A stretch of 64,000 bases of DNA, from the NCBI GenBank assembly GCA_963677325.2, contig CAXXGM010000007.1, forward strand, positions 186,001-250,000. Reading direction: 5' to 3'. Position numbers and translations under genes: made by a program. Below, in pieces: positions 44,284-54,037 of this stretch. The notes beneath the pieces were generated by a model. That model was not told where the DNA came from. It did no database searches and saw nothing but the letters and a program-made list of their open reading frames with translations. The stretch is from G963677325 sp963677325 (GTDB taxonomy: Bacteria; Bacteroidota; Bacteroidia; Bacteroidales; Prolixibacteraceae). Numbering within the stretch: the stretch's first letter is position 1; each line of letters opens with the position of its first letter.

Positions 44284-45159
44284 TCAATTGATTCTTTTTG
44301 CATCTATAAGCATCTTTCCGAATACGGATAAATCATCAGCTATGATATCCGGTTTGATGCCACTCTGCTTCGCGACCTCAATAGTCGTTTCTCCGGTCAA
44401 AACCAATACTCCCAGGGCTTTGGCATCATGAGCCATCTTTAAATCTGTGTAAATGCGATCCCCGATCATTGCAATCTGGGATGGTTTAAGCTGATAACGC
44501 TGTAATATTCCGTCCAGCATCCGCGGATCGGGTTTGCCTATCACGATATCAGGCTTGCGTCCGGTTGCATGTTCCAGACAGCAACAGATGGATCCGCAAT
44601 CCACCAGGACAACCGGTTCATCCGTAGGACAGACCCTGTCCGGATTGGTTGCAATATAAGGTATTTGTTCTGAGATCCACCAGGCGGCTCTGCAAAGACG
44701 GGTATAAACTAACGACTTATCAAATCCAACGACAATGGCATCAGGTTTATCCTCTGCACTGTTGGTTGTAGAGATAAAACCCGAATCTTCAAATTCCTTT
44801 ATCATGCTCAGAGTGCCCAGGATAAACAAACGTTTAACCTCAGGGTAATTATTCTGTAAATAATCAATCGTGGCAAGGGTTGAAGTGTACATCTCTTCGC
44901 GGGTAGCAGAAATCCCCATTTTTTTTAAATGGATGAGGTAATCGTTGATGCTCTTCGATGGATTGTTTGTCAGAAAAGAATACCTGATTCCAAGCTTTTT
45001 AAGATTTTCTAAAAATGGAATGGTAGATGGCAGCAAGGTGCTGCCGTTATAGATCGTTCCATCCATATCCAGGGCCACGTGTTTGATTCCGCGTAAGCGA
45101 TCTCTGAGTTCATTTACAGAACCCGTCTCTTTTTGATTGATGTGTTTAAATAAATTCAT
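44284..45159 (-). CDS. HAD-IIA family phosphatase (NagD-like), likely for a glycerol phosphate
   Basis: About 291 residues from the methionine at 45159, eight bases after the glpT stop; starts at 45183 or 45195 would overlap glpT. HAD motif I VALDMDGTIYNG, motif II SFLTNNPSKS, motif III/IV IGKPDPRM...IAMIGDRIYTDLKMA; a C2-type cap lies between (VVGFDKSLVYTRLCRAAWWI). With a glycerol-1-phosphate dehydrogenase in the same run, a role in dephosphorylating glycerol phosphates is plausible but not shown. Confidence 0.9.
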   Translation of the reverse strand: MNLFKHINQKETGSVNELRDRLRGIKHVALDMDGTIYNGSTLLPSTIPFLENLKKLGIRYSFLTNNPSKSINDYLIHLKKMGISATREEMYTSTLATIDYLQNNYPEVKRLFILGTLSMIKEFEDSGFISTTNSAEDKPDAIVVGFDKSLVYTRLCRAAWWISEQIPYIATNPDRVCPTDEPVVLVDCGSICCCLEHATGRKPDIVIGKPDPRMLDGILQRYQLKPSQIAMIGDRIYTDLKMAHDAKALGVLVLTGETTIEVAKQSGIKPDIIADDLSVFGKMLIDAKRIN

Positions 45160-45169
45160 GTGGTATCTT

Positions 45170-46537
45170 TTAATTTTTTCCATATCCGTCAGCATGGGCT
45201 GGCCAGGCTAAAATGAATGTAACTGTTCCTGTTATTCCGATTCCAATCAGAACCCCAATGGCATAATTCCAGCCAAAATGGGTAGCCAGGTATCCCAATC
45301 CCCATCCTGAAACCAGCGTACTTGCATAACCGAAAAGTCCGGTGAATCCTCCTGCCGTTGCGGCTGCACGTTTGGTCGCCAGGTTGGCTGCCGCAATGCC
45401 AATCAATGCCTGAGGACCGTAGATGCAGAATCCGGCAGCCATCAGGATCAGTGTGGCCACCCAGGTAGGAGGGGTGGCTAAAACCCAGAACAGGAAGATG
45501 AAAAAAGTGGCCAGGGCCATGCAAAAAACACAAACCCGGGGGGAACGCCCGCCAAAAAAACGGTCGGTTACCCATCCGGCTGTCAGCATTCCAATAATCC
45601 CTGAAATTTCGAAAGCAGCTACGATCCATCCGGCATGCTGAATAGAAATCCCTTTCCATTCACTTAATAGAGTCGGTCCCCAGTCTAAAACGGCATACCG
45701 TATCGTGTATACAAAGAAATTAGCAACGGCGATAATCCAGATGTATGGATTTCTAAACACCTGTTTTCGCACAAATTGCTTGAATTCTTCGGGTGTGTCC
45801 TTGTGCTCAGCCTCTTCCTGGCTGACTCCCTCAGGCCGGATGGCCGGCAATCCCACTGATGACGGTACATCGCACATCGTAAACCACAATGCGGCTGCAC
45901 CTATGAGCGCTACAGCCGAGGGGAGAAAAAAGCACCATCTCCAGCCCAACGTTACCACATATCCGCAAAAAATCACGACAAGGCCGGCCCCAATGGAATG
46001 GGAAGTGTTCCAAACCGACATTTTGGTCGCCAGTTCCTTCGGCGGGATCCAGTGAGTCATCAGGCGGGCGCAGGGAGGAAAACCCATTCCCTGAAACCAT
46101 CCATTGAGCATCCATACAATTCCAAATACCAAAACAGCTGAAGCAAAACCAAAGATGATATTGCAAACGGCTGAAAGTACCAATCCGGTTATCATGAAAT
46201 AGCGTGCGTTTACCCGGTCACCGATAAAACCATTGGCAAACTTTGATATTCCATAGATCAATCCGTGCAGCGTAAGAAAAAGTCCCAATTCGGTTTTTGT
46301 GATCCCAAGATCTATCTGCATGGCCGGCATGGCTACACTTAAATTTTTCCTGACGAAATAAAACAACGCATAACCGACCATACTGGAAATTATAGCCCGG
46401 GTCTGCCAGTATTTAAACTTTTCGGCAACATCCGGACTCATTTTACCAGAAGGATCATTTTTCCTTTTATACCAGTACCTGATTTTTTTCCCTTCCGGGG
46501 CAATGGTGCCGGCTGAATAATTGGTATCGCTGTTCAT
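45170..46537 (-). CDS. glpT: Glycerol-3-phosphate:phosphate antiporter (OPA family MFS)
   Basis: 455 residues, 12 membrane helices. OPA signatures: VGYALFYFVRKNLSVAMPAM with the substrate-binding Arg in helix 1, GFIGDRVNARYFMITGLVLS, and WFQGMGFPPCARLMTHWIPP with KMSVWNTSHSIGAGLV. These match GlpT/UhpT closely. Imports glycerol 3-phosphate from the periplasm, supplied by the GDPD encoded two genes upstream. 41 bases follow the glycerol-1-phosphate dehydrogenase gene. Confidence 0.93.
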   Translation of the reverse strand: MNSDTNYSAGTIAPEGKKIRYWYKRKNDPSGKMSPDVAEKFKYWQTRAIISSMVGYALFYFVRKNLSVAMPAMQIDLGITKTELGLFLTLHGLIYGISKFANGFIGDRVNARYFMITGLVLSAVCNIIFGFASAVLVFGIVWMLNGWFQGMGFPPCARLMTHWIPPKELATKMSVWNTSHSIGAGLVVIFCGYVVTLGWRWCFFLPSAVALIGAAALWFTMCDVPSSVGLPAIRPEGVSQEEAEHKDTPEEFKQFVRKQVFRNPYIWIIAVANFFVYTIRYAVLDWGPTLLSEWKGISIQHAGWIVAAFEISGIIGMLTAGWVTDRFFGGRSPRVCVFCMALATFFIFLFWVLATPPTWVATLILMAAGFCIYGPQALIGIAAANLATKRAAATAGGFTGLFGYASTLVSGWGLGYLATHFGWNYAIGVLIGIGITGTVTFILAWPAHADGYGKN

Positions 46538-46577
46538 GAGTTTTATCTTATCAGAAAATATAGATCCTTTTGTTTTA

Positions 46578-47927
46578 CTAATTGTTTTTTTCGTGATCGA
46601 TTTCCCAAATGCCTCCCTGAGAAAATAACTTATCGAGCCATGTATTCAGGTTTCCGGTGCGTAAAGCCAGGTCGAGTACGGTAAATCTTCGACGAATGAA
46701 CTGGGCCCGGATAAACGCTTCACGCAAATGGGAGCGGGTCATGCCGATGTCTTCCGGCTCTGTAGGCGCTCCCACTAATTGCAGGCGTCTTTTAACCTCT
46801 TTATAGGGAACAATTTGCTCGGACAAGCGTCTGCGAATCAGGGGCCAGTTCTCTTTAAGTTCTTTTAATTGAACAGCCAAGGCTTCTTTGGAAATGTACT
46901 TTGCTCGTGTTTCCTCCTGTCCGATGGTTGGAAAGTCCGTTCCGGCAAATAGCTGTAAGGCCAGGGCATCGGACTCTTCAGCAGATGGCCAGGTTTTGCA
47001 GCAGGACTCGATGTCTAACTGATCCAGAGGGGTTTTGATGATTTCTTCATATAAGGCAGTGACAGCCAGTGTCCCGATCGCAACCTGAAAGCCATGGGAT
47101 ACATGTTCTCCATTATTTAAAAAATGTTCCATGTTCCATAGATGGCTGAACTGGTGCTCCGCTCCTGATGCAGGCCGGCTGGATTTAGACCACTGCATGG
47201 CAAATCCTCCCAGCATCAGACCTTCAATCAGTTTTGAAATCGCTTCACTGTTTCCGGAGGCTATCCCCTGAGGGTCGGAAAGAGCGTCATGCAAACCATC
47301 CTGAACGATTGACCATGTCTGATTGTCAATGGCTTCTACTCCCAAAGAGTCTGCAATAATCCAGTCGGCTCCGGCAGTAATCTTCGCAAATAAATCGGCA
47401 TAACCTGAAGCAGTCATCTTATCCGGAGCATTGCAGATGATGTCCAGATCCGCTAAACAGGCCTGTGGCGCAGGGCAATTGAATGTCTGTTTTGCTCCCC
47501 TGGCAGTAATTGAAGCCCCGAATGCGGTGTATCCATCCATTGATGCGGCTGTGGCAACACACATGTAACGCCTTCCGGTTAAATGGGAGGAAAGTTTGGT
47601 CAAATCATTAATGGTGCCGGAACCGACAGCGATGGGGATGGCCTCATTTGTTCCAAGAACAGCAGTTAGCTGGTCTACGTATGAATATTCAGCATACAGA
47701 TCCGAATCCGCAAATATGAAAGGCTCATGGTCAATGCCAGCACTCTTTAATCCTTCATAAACCTTCTTGCCGGCAATCATGTAAGTGGTTGTATCTGCTA
47801 TGATGATGGCTTTTTTATCAGGGAATTGTTCCTTGAACAGTTCCGGAACCTGATTCAGAATTCCTCTTCCGATACGAAGGGCGTTCGTCTCGGTTGCAGC
47901 TTTCAACGCTTTTTCTATTCTTGACAT
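46578..47927 (-). CDS. sn-glycerol-1-phosphate dehydrogenase (AraM/EgsA-like)
   Basis: 449 residues. N-terminal NAD-binding part KAIIIADTTTYMIAGKKVYE and PIAVGSGTINDLTKLSSHL with the GSG loop; metal-binding residues are in GYADLFAKITAGADWII (Asp) and HLWNMEHFLNNGEHVSHGFQ (two His). C-terminal helical tail. Converts dihydroxyacetone phosphate and glycerol 1-phosphate. Bacterial AraM enzymes do this in B. subtilis; here its place between glpT and GDPD implies catabolism or lipid-head-group recycling. Confidence 0.92.
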   Translation of the reverse strand: MSRIEKALKAATETNALRIGRGILNQVPELFKEQFPDKKAIIIADTTTYMIAGKKVYEGLKSAGIDHEPFIFADSDLYAEYSYVDQLTAVLGTNEAIPIAVGSGTINDLTKLSSHLTGRRYMCVATAASMDGYTAFGASITARGAKQTFNCPAPQACLADLDIICNAPDKMTASGYADLFAKITAGADWIIADSLGVEAIDNQTWSIVQDGLHDALSDPQGIASGNSEAISKLIEGLMLGGFAMQWSKSSRPASGAEHQFSHLWNMEHFLNNGEHVSHGFQVAIGTLAVTALYEEIIKTPLDQLDIESCCKTWPSAEESDALALQLFAGTDFPTIGQEETRAKYISKEALAVQLKELKENWPLIRRRLSEQIVPYKEVKRRLQLVGAPTEPEDIGMTRSHLREAFIRAQFIRRRFTVLDLALRTGNLNTWLDKLFSQGGIWEIDHEKNN

Positions 47928-47990
47928 TTTTTATTTCAGTATTCGATTATTTCTTTCCAATTGATCTTTAAGAATAAGGCATAACAATCT

Positions 47991-48902
47991 TCATCGCAAA
48001 TGCAATGCTTTCTGAATTTCGGTAGGAATATCAGATTCAATGATATCCGGTTGTTTGGATATTTCTTCCCGGTAAGCCTTTCGGCGCGTTTCCGTTGTTT
48101 CCAGTTTGTCATGGGTAGGAGCGAGGGAGATCATGCATCTTACCCCTTTGGAATGCAATAAATCGACGATGGTTTTGTTTTCGGAATTGATCGTTGGACC
48201 TACATAGGCGATCATATTTTGCCAGGGCACACCGGATTTATCCATGTCTTCATATTCTTTCAATGTCCGGGAAAATGCAGATAACATAACGGAAGGCAGG
48301 CGGTCATAGTAATACCTGGCCTGATCGCCTGTATGAACTGTCAGCATCACGTGATCTTCCGCCTTAAGTTTCTTGATCAGGGCGACAATCATTCCCATTG
48401 GGACATCTTTTTTATCCAGGTTGACAACCGTCTTTCCCTTGCTCCATTTTATTACTTCTTCAAGGGTCGGTATGGAGCATGATGTGATATTTCCGTCACC
48501 ATCCTTCAGACGTAACGCACGAAGCTGTTTCCAGGTATAATCCGACAAAAGCCCTTTCCCGGTGGTTGTCCTGTCCAAAGTGGCATCATGCATCAATACG
48601 ATCACGCTGTCCTTTGTTAGTCTCGGATCTATTTCAAAAAATGCTGGAATCTGTCGGAGGACATTCTGAAATCCTTCGATGCTGTTTTCAGGATACCCCG
48701 TTTCCTTTCCCCCCCGGTGTCCGCTGATCAGAATGGAACCGTCGCCTTTGTATTTAAAATAGTCCTGAGGTTTTCCATAATTTAAAATCTTCAGGAACTG
48801 TTTTTTTGATGTTTGGGCAGTGACAACATCCCGGATCATAAAGCAGGTTGCAAAAACCAGGATGATTGTTAACGTCTTACAATGTATTTTTTTTAGTTTC
48901 AT
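47991..48902 (-). CDS. Secreted glycerophosphodiester phosphodiesterase
   Basis: 303 residues with an N-terminal hydrophobic export signal (TLTIILVFATCFMI at about 10-23). GDPD core: SILISGHRGGKETGYPENSI (general acid/base His), FFEIDPRLTKDSVIVLMHDA (Glu, Asp, His) and VVNLDKKD. Splits glycerophosphodiesters from lipids into glycerol 3-phosphate and an alcohol in the periplasm; GlpT can then import the product. Same direction as its neighbours. Confidence 0.93.
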   Translation of the reverse strand: MKLKKIHCKTLTIILVFATCFMIRDVVTAQTSKKQFLKILNYGKPQDYFKYKGDGSILISGHRGGKETGYPENSIEGFQNVLRQIPAFFEIDPRLTKDSVIVLMHDATLDRTTTGKGLLSDYTWKQLRALRLKDGDGNITSCSIPTLEEVIKWSKGKTVVNLDKKDVPMGMIVALIKKLKAEDHVMLTVHTGDQARYYYDRLPSVMLSAFSRTLKEYEDMDKSGVPWQNMIAYVGPTINSENKTIVDLLHSKGVRCMISLAPTHDKLETTETRRKAYREEISKQPDIIESDIPTEIQKALHLR

Positions 48903-49006
48903 GGTTTAAATGTTTGAATTATTGACATCATTTAAGGTGTTAGCCAAAAGATTAACAAAAGAAATGCTTTATTTCGTTTCTTTATCCCGATTATCAAAAA
49001 AGTAAA

Positions 49007-50579
49007 TTACTCTTGCAGAATATATCCTTTCGCTAATTCTGTAAATTCACTTATTTGACGTTCGATCCAATCATTCCCTTTCCCCATTTCATTGGCCATT
49101 ATGGAAGCAACTTTCGGCGCTGTTTCAATGGCTGCCCGCGCATCGAGAAACAGCAACCGAACCCGCCTTGCAAGAACATCTTCTACAGTCTGAGCCATTT
49201 CTTCCCTAACCGCCCATATTACCTGAGCTACTGTGAAAGTGAAGTCCTTATGAAGTAATTCTGAATATTCGCTGTTCTCTTTCTCCAGGAGATTGATTTT
49301 TGTTGCATCACTTCCGTAAACATAATCCCATTTGCTCATGTCAACATTTTGGGCATAGCCATGAACCTTGAGATTTTTTGTCACGCAAGGCCTGGAATCG
49401 AGCCCGGCAATTTGTATCGATTGATTGACAGCATCTTCTGCCATTTCACGGTAGGTTGTCCATTTGCCGCCTGTAATGGTGATTAGTCCGGAATCCGACT
49501 TGTAAATTTTGTGGCTTCTTGATATCTCTTTGGTTTTCATTGAGCCGTTGTGAGTCGTGGCCGCAAGTGGGCGTAAACCGGCAAATACTGAAAGAACGTC
49601 CGCTCTTGTGGGTTTTAATTCAAGATACTGTCCGGCCTGATCCAAAATGAAATTGATTTCTTCCTCAAGCGCATGTGGCTCCAGAACTGATTCATTGAGC
49701 GGAGTATCTGTGGTTCCCAGTACTACTTTGTTATGCCACGGAACACCAAATAATACACGTCCATCCTTCGTCTTGGGGATCATCAGGGCTGAATTACCAC
49801 CAAGAAATTTTTTATCGACAACCAGGTGAACTCCCTGACTCGGCCGGACTTTCTTTTTGGCTTGCGGACAGTCCATCTCCATGATATCGTCCACGAAGAC
49901 TCCGGTTGCATTCACAATTACATTCGAGGTAAAGGTATATTTCTCCCCCGTCAGCTGATTCTTTGCAATTACCCCGGTGAGTTTCCCTTCCTCATTCTTG
50001 ACCAGTTTTTCTACCTTCATGTAGTTCAGGCATACAGCGCCATGATCCACTCCGGTTTGAGCCAGGGTTACCGCCATCCGGGCATCATCGAATTGTCCGT
50101 CATGATATACTACCCCTCCTCTTAATCCGGATTGTTTTAATCCGGGAATTTCCTTTTTAACTGTTTTTTTTAAAAGAGGTAAAGAGAGGCCGAGTCCCAA
50201 TCGTCCGGCCAACAGATCATATATAGTCAATCCGATTGTGTAAAACATTTGTTCCCACCAACGGTAATTTCCAATGATGAAACGCATGTCTTTAACCAGG
50301 TGGGGGGCATTCCCTGCGCAACCTGCCCCGTTCGTGCAGCGCATTGATTACCATTTGAACATCGCCCTGAGCCAAATAACGAACGCCGCCATGTACTAAT
50401 TTTGTGCTGCGGCTCGATGTGGCTTGTGCGAAATCATTTTGTTCGAGTAATACCACTTTATAGCCCCGTGATGCTGCATCAACGGCTGCACCTAATCCGG
50501 TTGCTCCTCCGCCTATTATTAAAATATTGCAATTGTAATTTTGTTCGGAAATTTGTTGCAATAAAATATCCCGTTTCAT
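49007..50579 (-). pseudogene. glpD: FAD-dependent glycerol-3-phosphate dehydrogenase with a one-base frameshift
   Basis: Together the two frames give a full 523-residue enzyme. The first (50579-50292) encodes the FAD fold NCNILIIGGGATGLGAAVDA and HGGVRYLAQGDVQMVINALH. The second (50344-49007) takes over at NAPHLVKDMRFI and carries VFAGLRPLA and ITGGKWTTYREMAEDA. One extra base in 50301-50315, by the six-G run 50303-50308 or the CCC at 50313, breaks the frame after LRR. It links quinone reduction to G3P oxidation. Could be a sequencing slip, phase variation or a real mutation. Confidence 0.88.
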
Positions 50580-50907
50580 ATTTTTTGCCTTATGGTTATC
50601 TTTTATAGTGCAAATATATTATAAAATGAATCTATAAAGAAGAATAACGAAATTTTTATTTGTTCTTTTTATTTCATTTCATTTCTATTTGTAATACATT
50701 GAAATTTCTGCATTTTGCAATATTCAAAAATGGTTAAATTTACTAAATAACATATAGCTAAGTATTTGAATAATTTTAATGCAACCTTGTTCCGTGCTGG
50801 ATATAGTTTTATTTCGGTGTCCTGCAATTCGATTAAAAGAAATAATACGAAAGTTAACAATTTCTTATTGTTTTACATCGTCGTTTAATGGTGGCGAATA
50901 AAGAAAT

Positions 50908-50939
50908 TTTGATTGCGATAGATAAATCGATTATCTTTG
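50908..50939 (+). promoter_or_regulatory. Promoter of the deoR-type regulator
   Basis: TTTG (50908-50911), 20-base spacer, TATCTTTG (50932-50939): an exact Bacteroidota -33/-7 promoter ending 25 bases before the ATG at 50965. In the same 50580-50964 gap the minus strand has TATATTTG (complement of 50611-50618) just upstream of the glpD start, a possible glpD -7 box. Confidence 0.8.
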
Positions 50940-50964
50940 TGCTCATCCTAAAGACCGGAAACAT

Positions 50965-51729
50965 ATGATTAGTATAGCAGAAAGGCACAAATTTATTCTT
51001 GATTCCCTGCACAAAAACGGGTTCGTCAAGGTTGCAGACATGGCTAATTTGTTAGAGGTTACCACTGTGACTATTCGTAAGGATCTTAAATATCTTGAAG
51101 AGAAAAAATTACTCTACCGTACTCATGGAAGCGCCAGCCCCATCAATCCAATTGCAACGGAACTAAATGTGATTGAGAAGGAAAAGATGAAAAAGGATGA
51201 AAAGGAAAGAATTGCTTTGGCGGCCTGCGAGCTGATTGAAGAAAATGATTCGATTATCATCGCTTCCGGCTCAACGGTATATACTTTTGCCGAGAACATA
51301 AAACCGAAAAAGCATCTGACGGTAGTGACAGCCTCCCTGAAGGTTTCCATATTGCTCAACGAGTTGGATAATGTTGATGTTCTGCAACTGGGAGGAACCG
51401 TGAGAAAAAATTCAGTATCTGTTGTTGGAGACTACACCACGCGTTTTTTCGAAGATATTACCTGTTCCAAACTTTTTTTGGGGGTTGACGGCATCGATCC
51501 CGAATCAGGAATAACAAATTCAAACATTGAAGAAGCACAGCTCAATAAGAGCATGATGCAAGCGTCGCTGAAAACCATTATTCTCTCGGATTCTTCAAAG
51601 TTTGGACGGAGAGGTTTTGGAAGGATCTGCAAACTCGATCAGGTGGACGTGATCATTACCGATTCCGGTATATCTGAGTCGATGGCCAAAATGATAGAAG
51701 AAACCGGTACCGAATTGATAATCGTTTAG
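50965..51729 (+). CDS. DeoR-family regulator, probable glp repressor
   Basis: 254 residues, full length. N-terminal DeoR helix-turn-helix: AERHKFILDSLHKNGFVKVA then ADMANLLEVTTVTIRKDLKY. C-terminal sugar-phosphate sensor domain: IIASGSTVYTFAENI (phosphate loop), LQLGGTVRKNSVSVVGDYTT and KLFLGVDGIDPESGITNSNI, the DeoRC pattern. Divergent from the glp genes, so it most likely represses them and responds to a glycerol phosphate, as GlpR does. Confidence 0.92.
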   Translation: MISIAERHKFILDSLHKNGFVKVADMANLLEVTTVTIRKDLKYLEEKKLLYRTHGSASPINPIATELNVIEKEKMKKDEKERIALAACELIEENDSIIIASGSTVYTFAENIKPKKHLTVVTASLKVSILLNELDNVDVLQLGGTVRKNSVSVVGDYTTRFFEDITCSKLFLGVDGIDPESGITNSNIEEAQLNKSMMQASLKTIILSDSSKFGRRGFGRICKLDQVDVIITDSGISESMAKMIEETGTELIIV

Positions 51730-51971
51730 GACAAACGTTTATTATTTGGAATAAAGGGCGCTGAATGTCCGTAGGCCAGCCCCTTGTCGCCGCCTTGCGT
51801 AAAGTTGAGCGAAGGGAAAACCGCAAATCAAAGTCATATAATTATAGCCGTTAATATCCTAAAACACAAAAGTGCACCAAGTTATAAGTCGGGCATTTAA
51901 TCTTTGGTGGGTTTTGGTGTTTTGGTGGCATTATTTCAGGATGATCATTATAATCGTAAATACGACTTTTC

Positions 51972-53282
51972 TTAACTGTTTATCTGAATTTTTTCCCTTT
52001 TTACTCTTTCTGCATTACGATCCTCATCCTCCCGGTGTGCTGTCTTTGCATTGTTGGGAAGAGTGATGAAATGCGTCAGAAAAGCGCCGATAAAATAGAG
52101 GATCGCGAGAACCCAGATAATACCGGCATTTCCGATCAGGCCAATGAACACTCCTACAATTGCAGGGCCGACAAATACAGGGAGACCTGCTCCAAGATTC
52201 AGGATGGCCATGGCGGCACCTTTCTCTTTTTTTACCAATGAGGAGACAAGAGCTGACAACGGTACATAACCGGCTAAAAGCGCTCCCCATAAAACTCCTG
52301 CTGCCATAACAGCCCAAAAATTACTGCCAAATAGTTGGGGTGAGTAGTAAAAAAACAGAGTTGATACACCGCAGCCAACTCCTCCAAACCACATTACCGT
52401 ATTGCGCCATCCTACTGAGTCACCGATAAAACCAAAAATCAGGTTAAAAATAATGTTGCCCGTAAAGATGGTTCCCCATATCTGAAGCCATTCGGTAGTT
52501 GAGAAGCCGTGTGACGCCATGTAGGTTGGCAGGAACACAGGAAAAGCAAATTGTGCCGTGGTGTTGATGATGCGTACGAGTCCACCCAACAATACTTTGG
52601 GTTCGTCTCTGACAATCGTTAATCCTCTGGATAATTCACCGAGCTTCTGCTTAAACCCGCCGCCTAATCCTTTGGCTGTATTGTCTTTGACCATAACCAG
52701 GGCAAAAAATGCACCGAGTAAAACCCATATTAATGCACCCCAAAGGGTATTCGTGTATCCGAACCTTGTGATGGACCAGCTGGAGTAAAAAGCTCCAAGA
52801 ACGACCAATCCGCCGGTAAAGACAAACCAGAACCAGCCAACAGCCCGTCCCAATGACTCGCGTGGGCTGCGGTAGGTGATCCAAACCAAAAAGGAATAGG
52901 CAAAAAGAGGATAACCAAATCCGCGTAAAGCGTAGGTTGAAAACATCACCACGGAATGAAGTCCGGGTAAACCATATCCTAAAAATCCGCATGTTCCCAT
53001 CAGATATAGGATCAGTCCAAGGAGCATCGTTTTTTTGACACCGAACCCTTCGGCCAAAACTCCGGAAAACCAGGATGAGAGAGCAATGGTGATTCCGTAA
53101 ACGGTAAAAAGGGTAGCCGACTGTTGTATGGACATCCCGCGTTCAATAAGATATGGGCTTAGCCAACCTTGCTCCATTCCATCACCCATCATAAAGAGTA
53201 AAATTCCGAGATAGCCCCAAGCCAATGGTGCAGGGATGCCCAATCTGTTTAAAAGCGCTGTGGTGGATGATTCTTTTTCCAT
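51972..53282 (-). CDS. MFS transporter, polyol permease (RbtT/DalT/CsbX) type
   Basis: 436 residues, 12 membrane helices. MGDGMEQGWLSPYLIERGMS in helix 1 region and ALRGFGYPLFAYSFLVWITY are typical of ribitol/arabitol permeases; loop 2-3 has GVLAEGFGVKKTMLLGL (MFS motif A-like). The C-terminal tail is charged and soluble. It stands close to the glp cluster but is converging with the regulator, so control by the same signal is only possible. Substrate probably a sugar alcohol. Confidence 0.88.
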   Translation of the reverse strand: MEKESSTTALLNRLGIPAPLAWGYLGILLFMMGDGMEQGWLSPYLIERGMSIQQSATLFTVYGITIALSSWFSGVLAEGFGVKKTMLLGLILYLMGTCGFLGYGLPGLHSVVMFSTYALRGFGYPLFAYSFLVWITYRSPRESLGRAVGWFWFVFTGGLVVLGAFYSSWSITRFGYTNTLWGALIWVLLGAFFALVMVKDNTAKGLGGGFKQKLGELSRGLTIVRDEPKVLLGGLVRIINTTAQFAFPVFLPTYMASHGFSTTEWLQIWGTIFTGNIIFNLIFGFIGDSVGWRNTVMWFGGVGCGVSTLFFYYSPQLFGSNFWAVMAAGVLWGALLAGYVPLSALVSSLVKKEKGAAMAILNLGAGLPVFVGPAIVGVFIGLIGNAGIIWVLAILYFIGAFLTHFITLPNNAKTAHREDEDRNAERVKREKIQINS

Positions 53283-53717
53283 GTGTGATTTTTATGAAGC
53301 TTGTTAGTTAGTGACCAAATTTATGTGAAAATCTTAAATTATTATTAAAAGGGAAATGCATGCATTGTTTTTTATTTTAATTCAAGTAATCCTCAGGCAA
53401 ATAATCCTCATTAAATGCATTAACATCACCCTCCAGAAGCCCTTCACGACTAAATAGTCAATATGCTTCCAGGTTGCAGCCAAAGTCAAGATTGTTATTT
53501 CATTTCAAAGGTAACGAAGTAAGCAAAGGAAAAAATAATAAACAGGCTGGCTGAGAAAACCTATTCCATTTGATCAATGTCGTAAATTCATTCATAATTA
53601 CCTTCATAAGAAAATTCTGTTTTTTTGTCTTAGTTGATTTTAGAATACAAACCTATATAAAATAATTAACAAAGAAAACTAAACGAAAATTCAAATATTC
53701 ATTACCTTTCCTTTTGA
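53283..53717. other. Gene-free stretch
   Basis: AT-rich. It contains direct repeats AATCCTCA (53388, 53406) and no coding signal, promoter consensus or terminator that I can support. Confidence 0.4.
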
Positions 53718-54037
53718 TGTTCGATCGTATCCTTTTGCGAATCCAATGGGAATAAAGGATCGCCCGGCTTACTTCATTTTGAAGAATACGCGCCGGAACG
53801 ATCAGATGATCTTAGATTCAAGGCTTTAGTCTGTTTATTCAATGCGGTCCCGGACTTTAGTTATCAAAGGGAAAATGCCAATAATGGATTAAATAATCCG
53901 GATGACTTTTATTTGCATTCTGATGTTAAGTCAAAGAATATAAGGGGGTATTCAAAGATTTACAAATTTATTCCATTTTCAATATTCTTTGATAAATCGC
54001 TGATGAATCTGGCCATGGGTGCTCCGTCGATTACATC
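53718..54037 (+). other. Open frame of possible coding origin, no start
   Basis: Open from the TGA at 53715 for about 105 codons: NGNKGSPGLLHFEEYAPERS, DDLRFKALVCLFNAVPDFSY, QRENANNGLNNPDDFYLHSD. Composition is protein-like up to about 53955, after which it is antisense to the next gene. There is no ATG or binding site. It may be a decayed fragment of an unknown gene, or chance. Confidence 0.3.
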
